Origin: Crocodylus rhombifer
Taxonomy: Eukaryota > Chordata > Crocodylia > Crocodylidae
Assembly (NCBI GenBank): GCA_038503035.1
Contig: JAVSML010025221.1
Location: 423,271 to 487,270 of the forward strand
Length of the DNA stretch: 64,000 nt
Direction: 5' to 3'
Part shown: positions 23,041-33,622 of the stretch, piece after piece
Position numbering within the stretch: position 1 is the stretch's first letter
Layout: the number at the start of each line of letters is the position of its first letter
The notes under the pieces: model-generated
What the model was told of the DNA's origin: nothing
Database searches by the model: none
Seen by the model: the letters and a program-made list of their open reading frames with translations, nothing else
Position numbers and translations under genes: made by a program

Positions 23041-25984
23041 GTTGTACTGTTTTATAACTAATGGAAAATATTAGACACACTTGTAAGTTCACAAACAAGT
23101 TAACATTTAGTAGGTACATGGGCTCATGTTTGGTTTTGTAACCCTACTGATTTCAGTGGAGTTAAACTAAGAATACATTGGGTACAGGATCTGCACTTCA
23201 ATCTGATACTGCACAGTACAGGCTCTAAACTGACAATATGAGCACATAAGAGATGATAAGTGCAATATATGCAACCAGTCTTCAGTCTTTTATTTGCCCC
23301 GCAAAAGAAAAAGACATTATTATTTAGGTTGGAGTAGCAGACACAATGTCCTAGGAGCCTTTTAAACAGAGACAGACACACCACCTGCCCTGAAGAGTGC
23401 AGATACATGGGTCAGCTTGTAGCTCATGGGCATGGGGAAAGGAAATGTCACCTAAAAGTCATAGAATCTATGTTGGGAAGTAGGGAGTTATAAACCTCTG
23501 GGAATAGATCCACTGAATCAATGAGCCTCTCATGATTTATATCTACTCGTGTGACTCAGGCATGTAGGCCTGAAACTGCATGATGCTGAGTGAGCACTCC
23601 CTTTGGCCCAACTAATGCCGAGCATTTAAGCATGTGAGTATTGATGTCACTACTACTCACATGCTTAACGTGAAATGTTTGCTTAAGTGCTTTGCTGGCT
23701 GGAGGTCAGAATGTCCAGGACCCTGCAGGCTCTAGCCCTGAACATCAGAGCCACAGCTGCTCGGTTCTGTGCCCTGGGCAGTGGTGGTACATGGTGCAAG
23801 GGTTTGCTAGTGGTGGTGGGGCAGGGGGAAGTGCTGCTTCCTTTATTTTTGCCACTGATATGTTGACGAGCCATTTAAACATCAATTTTTAGTGGGGAAA
23901 AAAAGGGAAGGCCACGAAGTTAACCCCCTCTGACACCTCTGCCTTTCTCCATCCCTTCCCCCCACACTGTTTGCTTTCATCACTCAAATGCTGAAACTGC
24001 TGCTCTGCACTCCCTGCTAATGGAGCCAGAGCTTGAGCCACTGCATGGAAGGTACTGGATGTGGAGGGAAAGGGGGAGGAAATAAGGGAATAGGAGGGTG
24101 AGGTGCTCTCCAGACTCCATTCTGGCACCCATATAAGGGTGCTCACCCATCCACTGTTACACTGCTGCTAAACATAGAGTATTTCCATTCTGAACCACCA
24201 TACAGTTTCATAGTTGCTCCTGAATGACTGTGTTGACCATTTTTCTTTTTGTGGCTGGCAACCTTTTCTTTTCTATGTCTGGAATGGACAATCTAGGTCA
24301 GCATCACCTTGTGGACAGATTTCTGTTATGTCCAAACACAAAGTTCACACAGCTAGAAAAAATGGATTTTCAGCAGGAGGCTAATTTATCAAAATCAATC
24401 AGAATCCAAATTATTTGTGGGAAATGGCCACGTGCAACAGAAGATTTGTCAAGAAAGATTTCTTACAGCATGAAATTTAACATTGAACCCAGAGAGTAAG
24501 AGCATGCCTAGAACAGCAAACCATTGAGTGATTAGGATACTCACTGAAGATATGGGACACTGAGGTTTGGGTCATGCTTTGGGCAGTTAGAAGCCAACCC
24601 CCGGTTTTCCACATCCCCAGTGATTATTGTCACCAGACTTTTTTCTCTTACGTCACAAATAAATACAAACTTTTAAAGGTCTTGGTGACATCTCTGATCC
24701 TTGACTATGATCTCTAGGAACTACTACAGTAAAAATATTAAGTATTAACAACAAGACTATTCAATAAATATTGCAAAAGACATTTTTTCCTGAGTCATTT
24801 GTAAGGCACTGTAAGTCACTTGCACAGAACTCTGTAAAGAATATGTGATGATAGTAGCAATAAGAATGCATTAAAAAGATAGCACCTGCATGGCATTAAG
24901 TTGACTTATCCTTGAATACACAGGATTCTTTATGAAATGTCAAACTCAGGAATGCAGGAATCTACAAATTATGATGAATCACACTCTTACAAAATATATA
25001 AAGCTTTATCATACAATACATCTGCAGTTATAATGACTGTAAGAGATCTGCAACTTAAACTGCAAACAACCCTAGAGGACCTGGTTCTGTAGTTTTACTG
25101 TACCAGGAATTGAGGAATGTGAACAAAAAAGTCTTTATGCAAAGCTCAGAAAGTACTAAAAACTGAAAAACAGACTTGTATGTTCTTTGTGTATCCAAGC
25201 AATTTCCCAGAAAGGTTTCTAGTTTTACGGTTAGCTTTTGTACTGAAAAGAAAAGAAAGATAGTAACCTTTAGAGTGAGTGACAGTAGCATGAAAACATA
25301 ATACTGTGTGAAACCATATTATATTACATATTGCATCATCTGGTGGTTTAATTAACTGTACAATATTAGTTTCTGTTGACATCAAGTATAGCAAAATAAA
25401 TCATAGACAGTTTCATAACCAAAAAACCATGTTTCATTAGAGGAAAAATATGGGCAATTATATTTGAACAACTTGGCCCCCATTCTTGGGTTGAGCTGAG
25501 CTGCAGTCTTTACTGAACTGATGGGGGCAAGAGAGGGCAAAGGTAACTTTATATCAGATCAACATAAACTAGAATATCGTCTACCCCTAGAAAGTCCCTG
25601 GTAACTCATTGGCAACTGGCTGTATGGCCCCTTTCCACCAGAGACGAACTAGCTCTTTAGCTTCATCTGCATTATGTATGGGATAAATATTGCATTTCAG
25701 GAGCTGGGGAAGACGCATTTCCTTCATTCTATTCACATTTCTGCTGCTGACTTCTGTAAGCCTCTTAACTGTTCAGTGCCTCGGTCTTCCCTCTGTAAAA
25801 TATGGATAATACTTACCATGTCAAGAGATTTTGGCTCCAGGGATAAAATTGGTATATCTTTATTACTATTAGAGAAATTATTTGTGAAATATATACTATG
25901 AAAATTTTCTGGAGAGAAACCTTAGAAGCCCACCTGTGAGACGAGTCAACTGTGATCACATGGCACAGGAGGTTTTGCTGAGTC
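23041..25984. other. unassigned DNA
   Basis: About 2.9 kb, A+T-rich apart from 23690-24140. I see no gene or repeat end that I can name. Frames at 23692 and 23889 follow base composition. Confidence 0.4.
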
Positions 25985-26144
25985 ACAAGGTGCTTCAGTG
26001 CAGGTGCAGGGCTAACTGGCAGGCAGCCCCCACGCTGAAGCACCCTCATGCCCCAGCCAGCCACTCCACCGCACATGGAGCCTGACCAGATCAGGCCCGG
26101 ACTAGCAGGTTGACCGCCCCCCCGGGTCTCCTGCCAGCCCAGGC
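25985..26144. repeat. interspersed repeat with internal hairpin, copy 2
   Basis: A shorter copy of the repeat at 22740, with AAGGTGCTTCAGTGCAGG inverted as GCTGAAGCACCCTCATGCC and followed by CAGCCAGCCACTCCACCGCA. It abuts the CR1 remnant that starts at 26145. Confidence 0.6.
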
Positions 26145-26361
26145 TAATCTATTTCTGTACCATCCTTATAGTTAAAAGGCTTTTCCTAATATCTATCCTG
26201 TACCTTGCCAGTTACTTCTTGCTGTATACCTGCTGGACATGGAAAACAATCTGTTACCATCTTATTTATAATAATTTGCGTTTTTGAAGATTGTCATCTC
26301 ATTTATTCATTCTCATTCCTTTCTACACAGAAAGATTAGAAGTCACTCTTATAGATGCCCC

Positions 26362-26885
26362 TTATAGATAGACACCTACTTAATTCATGGGAGCTGCCCC
26401 CCTGATTTCATGGTCCGAGCATGGCACTAGTCACCATTTTCACAGTGGAGTGTGGTGGGTCCACCATGCCTCTGATTCGTTGAGGGGCCCCGGAAGTCCT
26501 GACCCTCCCTGAAAATTGACAGATGGCCATCTGTCAATCTCCGGGGTGGGACAGGACTTCTGGGAACCCTCAGTAATCAGAGGCATGGGAGGGGGCATGC
26601 CTCACTCCACTGTGAAAATTTCCCCCTGCCCCACCCACCCTGCCCCCATGCTTCAGGATGCCAAGGCTTCCTGCCTCTTTTTTCCAGCAAGTGAACGGTG
26701 GGGGGATATACCCCTTCCCCCTCTTCCCCTTCTCCCCCCCACCTTTGCTTGCTGGCCATTTTTTCAGTTCTTTTGTGATCCACGTGCTTTTTCATGGGGA
26801 CTGGGCTCTTTCATGGGGGACCTACCAAATTCACTGTTTCCACAAAAAAAGCAAAATCACAAATTTGGTAGGTTCCTACTTATGG
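26362..26885. mobile_element. foldback DNA element inside the old CR1
   Basis: The ends are inverted: ATAGACACCTACTTAATTCATG on the left and AAATTTGGTAGGTTCCTACTTAT on the right, with CATGGG-type words next to each. It contains the long palindrome at 26436-26619. The flanking sequences are two neighbouring parts of the same CR1, so this is a later insertion. Confidence 0.6.
26436..26619. repeat. long palindrome, arms about 91-93 bp
   Basis: The two arms meet at 26526/26527 (GACAGATGG / CCATCTGTC) and run out to ATTTTCACAGTGGAGTG on the left and its inverse on the right. The inner roughly 60 bases of each arm pair with few mismatches. There is essentially no loop. Confidence 0.85.
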
Positions 26886-27602
26886 ATCACAGTTTTGAAA
26901 TCTCTTACACTCCTGTTTGATTTCCCCTAACCTATCTCCAATTAATTTATAGTCTTCTTAGACGGTAATGCCCAAAACTGGACACTGTACTCCATTTGTG
27001 GCCCTACTAGTACTGATCAAGCCAAATAACTACCTCCCGTGGCTGACCTACAACACTCTTGTTAATCCAGTTCAAAATGAGGTTTTTCTTCTTCGCAACA
27101 GCACCACATTACTGACTCACATTCAGTTTGCAGTCCTTTTTTCTCCCAGGTCCTTTTCTGCAGTACTGTTTGCTAGCCAGTAACCCCTCATTTTATTTTT
27201 GTGCATTTAATTTTTCCTTCAAAACTATAATGCTTTGTACCCGCCATTATTGAATTTCAGCTTACTGATTTCCAATTACTTCTGCAATTGATCAAGATCA
27301 TTTTGATGCTAATCCTGTCTTCCAAAATATTTGCAATTCCGCCCTGTGTGGTGTCATTCACAAACTGTGTAACTGTACTCTCTAATCCATCACTCAAGTT
27401 ATTAATGAAAATATTGAATAGTATCAAATTCCCTGCTCTTTTTCTCCCTGGGGTGGATTCTTACTATTCTCCCACTCAGACTGGGGCACTAAGCTACCAG
27501 TGCTCCCCAGCACTAGGTTTGTTCAGCAGGATAAACTGGATTCAGCTGCCCTGCAAGACAGGAGTTGTAACCAGTGTGAACACAAAACAGGGCATTGTTT
27601 AA

Positions 27603-28095
27603 TCCAGGGGTGAGTAAAATATGGCCTGCAGGCCAGATTAGGCCCAGCGGGCAATTCCATCTGTCCTCTGGGGCTCCTCCATAAACCCTGTGTTCACCAT
27701 GGCCTGCAACCTGGTGCCTCCATACAGGAGGTGCAGCTCTGACTGCCAAACAACCACCCCCACCCCAGCCTAGCCTGACCTGCCCCAGCCCCAAGCCAGG
27801 AGGTGCTAGAGACAAGAAACCTCTGCCTGGAAGAGGCTTTTGCTGGTGACTCCATGGCTGTTCCCAGCCTCCCTGCTTGTGGGAGTGGGATTTCAGGTAC
27901 GGGCCCCACCAGACCAGGGCCAGGGACTTCTGCTGGGGGAAAAGGGCAGCAGCACAGGGAGCCATGTGCTATGGAGCCAGGTCAAGCTGGCTCTGCATGC
28001 TGCCACCATGAGTGGCTGGGAACTGGGGTGGGAGTGCTATGGGGCTGGGCTGGGCTGACCCCACACCCTGCACCATGTGAAGCTGGGGACTGGGG
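27603..28095. mobile_element. hAT-like element fragment, cut by the gap
   Basis: It begins CAGGGGTGAGTAAAATATGGCC followed by TGCAGGCCAGATTAGGCCC, a typical hAT end of the CAGGGGT-type. The interior is G+C-rich. The other end is not seen before the run of N. Confidence 0.5.
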
Positions 28096-28105
28096 NNNNN
28101 NNNNN
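28096..28105. other. assembly gap (10 N)
   Basis: Ten unknown bases. The real gap length may be different. The sequence on the two sides differs in composition, so a piece of the hAT-like element may be missing. Confidence 0.95.
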
Positions 28106-28149
28106 TGAGCTACCTGGTACCCTGAGGTATGTAGAAAAAACATATAAAG

Positions 28150-28325
28150 CTGCGTCTATGGCCGAATTGTTGAATCTCTCTGAACTGAATCAGAGACTTC
28201 CGATTCAATTCAGAGAAATTAATGGGCCTCCTGATTTAATTTAGATTTGGAGATTCGGCTGCCAAATCTGGCTGAATCTCCTCCAAATCGAATCAGTGAC
28301 TGAAGCTTCGCACAGCCCTAAAATC
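28150..28325. mobile_element. GAATCxGA-rich MITE, copy 1
   Basis: The stretch is dense in inverted GAATC/GATTC words (TGAACTGAATCAGAGACTTC, GATTCAATTCAGAGA, GGAGATTCGGCTG) and ends CTTCGCACAGCCCT. The same family is at 37253-37735 and 49640-49825. Confidence 0.6.
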
Positions 28326-28479
28326 TAGTTAATGCCAGGTCACAATATCAGGACCATGATATTCCCTTTTTGTAGTAAAGGGTATAAAATATCTGAATAC
28401 CAACATTTCACAGACTATTACTCCAGGTATAAGGATCAAAGTCTTTTCCTATAACACATTATTTGATGACAACACAGAT

Positions 28480-28745
28480 ATTCTATTTGCTGTTGGGACA
28501 GGGAGGGAATGAAAGTTTGTATGCAAAGTGCAATATGCAAATAGTAACATCACTGGGTATGGGGATGGTGAGCAGTGGAGCAGTGACTCTGGGCACTAAC
28601 TTAGAGCTGGGGGTATAAAAGTAGCAGCTAACACCACCGGCAGCCCAGTGCTCCAGCAATGGTAACACTCCTCCACTGCCACCGCTCAGGATATAAAACT
28701 GCCCAGCTATGCCTCTGCAGGCAAAAAAAAAAAAAAAAAGGAAAA
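28480..28745. repeat. sequence ending in a poly(A) run
   Basis: A run of 17 A, with GGCA before it, ends a roughly 250-base stretch that has no clear family. A retroposed sequence is possible, but no promoter boxes or target duplication are visible. The minus-strand frame (poly-Phe) is an artefact of the A run. Confidence 0.3.
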
Positions 28746-29512
28746 CCACAGGCAAGGATAAATTTGTTTTCCCTATTTCATTCTAGGTAGCAAAGGAGAA
28801 AGGCACACAAAGGGAAAAACAAAGGAACAAGGTTTTCTTGGATAATACATTAAGGCTAAAAGCTGGACAGGTTCGTATGAAGACTTTCTGAAGTCTGCAG
28901 CTAAGTCAATAACATCTTTCCAAACAGATTTATTTTTTTGGAGGCAGTGACCCAAGCCAAAGTTCTCAGCCCATCTCACCCTAGGGAGCAATTTATGGAA
29001 CGTGTATTTTTGTTAATCAAGGTAAATTAGAACTTGGAAAAATGATGGTTGCATGTAAAGTTTTGGTTTAAACCACCTAAGAATGGTCATGTTTGAGAAT
29101 GACTAACTGAAAAGAGAAAATAATGATTATTGTTCTCTGAAATGGCTGAAACCCTTGTGAGCTGGGCAGGTGGCTGGAGGCTCTGCCATCCAGGTATTTT
29201 CTCCCAAAGTTCATATCAGATCCATATTCAGATGATATTTTAAAAACAAACTTTCTATTCCACTAGCATACCCGCTTGGATGCTTCCACACATCAGTGCT
29301 TCAATGAGACCTAGTAGACCAGTAAAGTAAAAGGTCCAAATGACTTTCAGTTTGCACATATTAAATTTACATTGTTCCCTGCAAAATGAGCAGTTAACAT
29401 ACAAGTACCCATGTGCACGTGCAAAATTAGCTTGGAGTCAAGCCATACCCTTTGTTATTTTGGCCCAAGATCTCTTCTGGGCACATTTACTGCTCCAGTT
29501 TTGTTGCCACTG
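28746..29512. other. unassigned A+T-rich DNA
   Basis: No gene or repeat recognised. Confidence 0.4.
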
Positions 29513-29750
29513 GGCACGTCTACAAGAAATGCTAAAAGCACAGTAGACTAAGTTGACTGTGCATTACAGTGTCACAGCAAAAGCTGTACTAATAAGCTAA
29601 TGCATGGTAGAATTAGTCTACTGTGCATTAGTGTCACCTAAAAGACATGTGCAGGTGCTACTTACAGCACATTAAGTTAGCACTTGTTATTATGGGTACT
29701 AAATGCGCCATGATTGTATGGCACATTAATGCACATGTAGACATACTTAC
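29513..29750. mobile_element. MITE of the GTAGAC family
   Basis: It opens with GGGCACGTCTACAAGAAATG and closes with CACATTAATGCACATGTAGACA, which are inverted ends. Inside are repeated CTGTGCATTA, AATTAGTCTACTGTGCATTAG and related words in both orientations. This is the clearest of the three copies (others at 4960-5150 and 22303-22570). Confidence 0.7.
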
Positions 29751-32700
29751 TGGGATCTAGAATGTTCTTTTAGTACTAAGCAGATCATCAGTGGCCAGTC
29801 AAACCAGTTGTACATAATTAGCTTCACTTACTATAGGCACACCCAGGGCCACCCATGACAGCAGATAGCTCAATGTGTTTTGAGCATATTGTATTGCTAA
29901 CAGTGATAGCAAGCCTTTGCATGTATTACTCTAACACAGGCTTCCCTCTCTCCTTCCCTCCCCCACTCCTCCAAACTTTTGTGGTTATAAATTTAAAAAA
30001 AGATAAACATCGAATTACTTGCCATCTACTACAGCCAGTCAGAAAATGGACAAGATTTTTAGCTGATTTCTTTTGCCATTTTTTGGTCAGAACATTGAAC
30101 CTTTAGAAAATTCTCAAGTAGCTCCACTAACACAAACTACCTTCTTAAAGCCAGCTGTGCTACATGCACTTATTCATATGGGTAATTCAGAGATTTGGCC
30201 ATTAATAACAAATATAGCATTACTATTCTAGAAAATATAGCACTTATCATTGACCACCCTCCAGAAAGCATTGAATGAGTGGGGGCTCTCTTTTCCTCTG
30301 TCAATAATATATAACTCAGCGACTTCTAAAATATTACTTACTGTGAAGAAAAAGAATCTCATGTAACCAGCTGTTGCCAATATCTTTCAGCTCTTTATCA
30401 TTGCTGTGTTTTGTTTTGAGAGGATCATATCTCATTTTGGCTCATCTATAAAACAAAGAAGCTCTCTTTTCCTTTGACAATTACATTGCTCCTTTTTTCA
30501 ATGGGAAAATATTTATATTGTACCTAATGTGCAATGTTCTCTGCAAGTTCATTCATAGCATCTAATGAAGTGGGCTATTGCCTATGAAAGCTTAGGCATT
30601 TCTGAAAGAGTTAGTCTAAGGTGCCACCCTGCCCTACCTTTTGCCTAATATGTAAGTGAAAGGATAAACTTGGTCAACATGTCTATACAGATCACTCATT
30701 AAACTTGCACATTTGGCAGATGCCCTTATTGTTCCCTTCAGAGCAGAATTAAAATTTCTTCAGAGCAACTCCTTCACAAGAGCTAATCAAGAAGAATAAT
30801 CAAATAGTCATCTTTTACAGCTGCATACCTCAAGGACAAGAAGCTCATAATGATGCAGGGAGATGCAAATAACACATTTCTGGGAGCTAAATTCTGTTGT
30901 TTTAATCTCACATAATCCCACTGATGTCAGTGAGGGTGTAATCATGAAAAAAATTCACCCAGATAATTCAACGTAATATGACTGAGTTCTTGATTACCTG
31001 GGAACCTAGGACTTGTGTTTATGTCACATACAAGATGTAGTTAAGTCTTTCCTTATAACTGTTATCTGATAAACATAGAATGCCTCTCTGAAGCAGAAAA
31101 CGTGTGACTTGATTACCTAAATACTTAAAATACTGCATTTACTCACTTGTTACATGAATCTTTTCTCCAAAGAACAGCTCCCTAAAACTGGGGTGCATGT
31201 ATTAAACAAGAATGCTGATTTTCTGCCTAGAACAGAAGCACACCATGTGGATTTCGGCTCTACAGTGCAGCAGTAGTGCCACTACTAGTCAGGCAGCTGA
31301 GGAGTCAATTGTCTTAATGGCTTATTGTTCTTCAGTCCACTGGGATTAAAGACCACCTCTCCTTTTTAATGGTCTCAATGTTCCACTGATCAAATTAGCT
31401 TTTCTTTGAGCAATTTTGCTGTCTGCTAGCTGTTCCTGGTCTCCCTGTCTGTTTCACAGCCCTGTAGACTCTTTACTTTTTTCACAATCATAGATCTACC
31501 CATGAAGATTAGTCTTCAGCACCAACCAGGCTTTCATCTTTTAGTTGAACAGGAAAGGGAGAGGGAGTCAGCTGAAGATTAAGTTCTGTCCCTGTTCTAT
31601 GTACCCATAACTCTGGAAAAATCTTCTTTTCTTTCATTTTGCCTTTCAAAAACAAGGTATATATTTATTATATTCCTGGGAGTGAGAAAACATGGTATTT
31701 CTTTGAGCTGGTGCTGCACCGTAACATAATGTCATAGGACCACAGCACTTCCATAAGTTCACTTCTCCATGCATGAAGTTGGCCACAGCCAACTCTAGCC
31801 CTTCAGGGCATACTCACTGTTTGTCTCAGTGTAGCAGGATCTGTCCAGAGAGCTGCGTCTCCTTTCCTGGTCTGGGTCACGTGGCCCTGTTCTGGTCAGG
31901 AGCAGAGTTTATATAGCCCAGTGCTCCGCCCTTCTGGACCACAAAAATCCAGCTCTTAGATGGGTTCCAGTCCCCCTTTCCTTGTTCCTTCTTTTTTTCA
32001 TTAGTAGCAGGGATAGAGTTCTCTGGTATAAGCAAGCCAAATAAAAGTGAGGCTTTTATTTAGACCAACCACGCTTCTCACAGGAAAAGTGCCCAGTGCT
32101 CCATTACATTGGCCCAGGTGTAGTCACTTATGCAAAATGGTTTAAATTATAATAGCAGCATCTGACCCACACCTTGCACAGAAGTAAGTGTCTTATAAAT
32201 ATTGCCATTCTGTTATTTCCTATCTTTTCTAATTCTACTACTGCTTTAATAAAGATTCTAATATTTTAGGGTCTATCCTGATGCAGAATCAAGCGCTAAA
32301 CCAAGGTGATCTTCCTGAACAATAACTTTGAGCCTTTTCTTGTTGATCCAAAACACACTGCTAATTACTTGGACACTTTGTTTTAATTTTTCATGTGTAT
32401 GTCATTGTGTGCTCCAGATAAAATCAGGGAAAAAAATCTCAGATAAGTGGAATATGACATTTAGTTCTGATCATTTGCAGAAACTGAAAATGGGTTGGGA
32501 AGAGGGAAAGGGTCAGAGAAGGTAAATTAGTTCCAGAGAACCACTGCCAAGATTCAGCTGTGTATTGCCAAAGCATGTTGGTGTTGCCATAGGGGGTGTT
32601 ATCTGTTGAAATTTAGTTGTTTTTTCATTTAGAGATAGATAAGAGTTATGGAAATATGTTGAATTTAATTATGGTTTACCCTTCACAAGGATCTGTATTT

Positions 32701-32821
32701 AAGCAATTAGGGACTTTAAATCCGTTTGTCGCAAGCAGACTATGCTGGTTATAAGTGCACCATGTTACTGCTGTTTACTTACAATATTATAAATATGAAT
32801 GAGAGGTAAGAAACATGAATG
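29751..32821. other. unassigned DNA with one old repeat fragment
   Basis: About 3 kb, mostly A+T-rich. GAAGTGGGCTATTGCCTATG, AAGCTTAGGCA, GTTAGTCTAAGGTGCCACC at 30567-30626 is a common old amniote repeat phrase. A TATATAG-bearing, more G+C-rich patch at 31800-31960 could be a promoter or LTR fragment, but I cannot support either. No gene seen. Confidence 0.35.
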
Positions 32822-33292
32822 AAGTGGTGCATAACCTTTTTTCCCCAAGGGAGTGTATGGGCAGTACCCAGTTGGGCCATGGGCTGGATCCAGCTGATGG
32901 TGTCATGTCAACCTGACACCTAGAGCAGGTGCAATCAGCGCCATCCAGCTGCACAGAGGCAGGGGCAACCCAGCCCCACAGGGGAAGGCAGATTGACCCA
33001 TCCCACAGGAGAAAGAAGGGGATATGGCTCTGCCATGAAGGGGGGATGGGGTATGGCCCAGCCCCAGTCCCAGGCCATGGGGAGAATGGGCATGGCTTGG
33101 CCCCAGCCCAGCCCTGTGGGGGGAAAGGAGGTGTGTCTTTGGGTTTGAGAATTTGGCAGGGGGAAAGTGGCAGTAGTAATGGCCACCACTTCCCCATCAC
33201 CAAATTTCCCAACCCATTGGGAATGCCATGAGCCAGATGTGATGGCTCTGGAGGCCACATCTGGCCCAAGGGCCAGAGGTTGTGCACCCCTG
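32822..33292. mobile_element. hAT-like element
   Basis: The left end AAGTGGTGCATAACC is matched by the inverted right end GGTTGTGCACCCCTG, and both are followed inward by CCAAGGG / CCCTTGG words. No 8-bp target duplication survives: the left flank is CATGAATG and the right flank is GTCTAGAG. The interior is G+C-rich with frames of no recognisable domain. Confidence 0.6.
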
Positions 33293-33300
33293 GTCTAGAG

Positions 33301-33614
33301 CAGTTGTGCTCAACCTTTTTGCCATGTGGGCTGGATGCCTACATCCAGACCTAGCCAGTGTCCCTGATCTGGCTCTCAGGAGCAGAGTGGGGGATAGCCC
33401 AGCCCTGGTCTAGCAGTACAGGGGTAAGGGGCATGGTCTGGCTCCAAAATGGCTCCACAGTGGAAGGGGTCATGGCTCACCCCTGACCTGGCTTCATGGA
33501 GCTTGGGAATTTGGCAGTGTTAATTGCCATTGATCCCCCACCACCAAATTTCCAGACTTGTGGGGAGCCCCATGGGACAAATTTGGCCTGCAAACTGGGG
33601 GCAGAGCACCCCTG
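33301..33614. mobile_element. hAT-like element with 8-bp target duplication
   Basis: The inverted ends are CAGTTGTGCTCAACC and GGGGGCAGAGCACCCCTG. It is bounded by GTCTAGAG at 33293-33300 and again at 33615-33622, the 8-bp duplication made by hAT transposases. It is 314 bp long and non-coding. It lies directly beside the element at 32822. Confidence 0.8.
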
Positions 33615-33622
33615 GTCTAGAG

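Larger units (their letters stand above)
26145..27450 (-). mobile_element. ancient CR1/L3-like LINE remnant, split
   Basis: Read on the minus strand, 26145-26340 and 26885-27450 are consecutive parts of an old CR1-type LINE. Recognisable phrases on the plus strand include CTGGACATGGAAAACAAT, AAAACTGGACACTGTACTCC, TTCTGCAGTACT, GCATTTAATTTTTCCTTC and ATTAATGAAAATATTGAATA. The foldback element at 26362-26885 divides it. It is heavily mutated and no frame survives. Confidence 0.75.

Noticed and set aside
23456..23490. GTCATAGAATCTATG phrase as a CR1 tail
   Set aside because: The next bases do not follow any CR1 tail and the match is limited to one word.
28483..28755. Poly-Phe minus-strand frame
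   Set aside because: It is a translation of the A run at 28723-28739.
31800..31960. TATATAG in a G+C-richer patch as a host promoter
   Set aside because: No downstream exon, start or repeat family could be supported.
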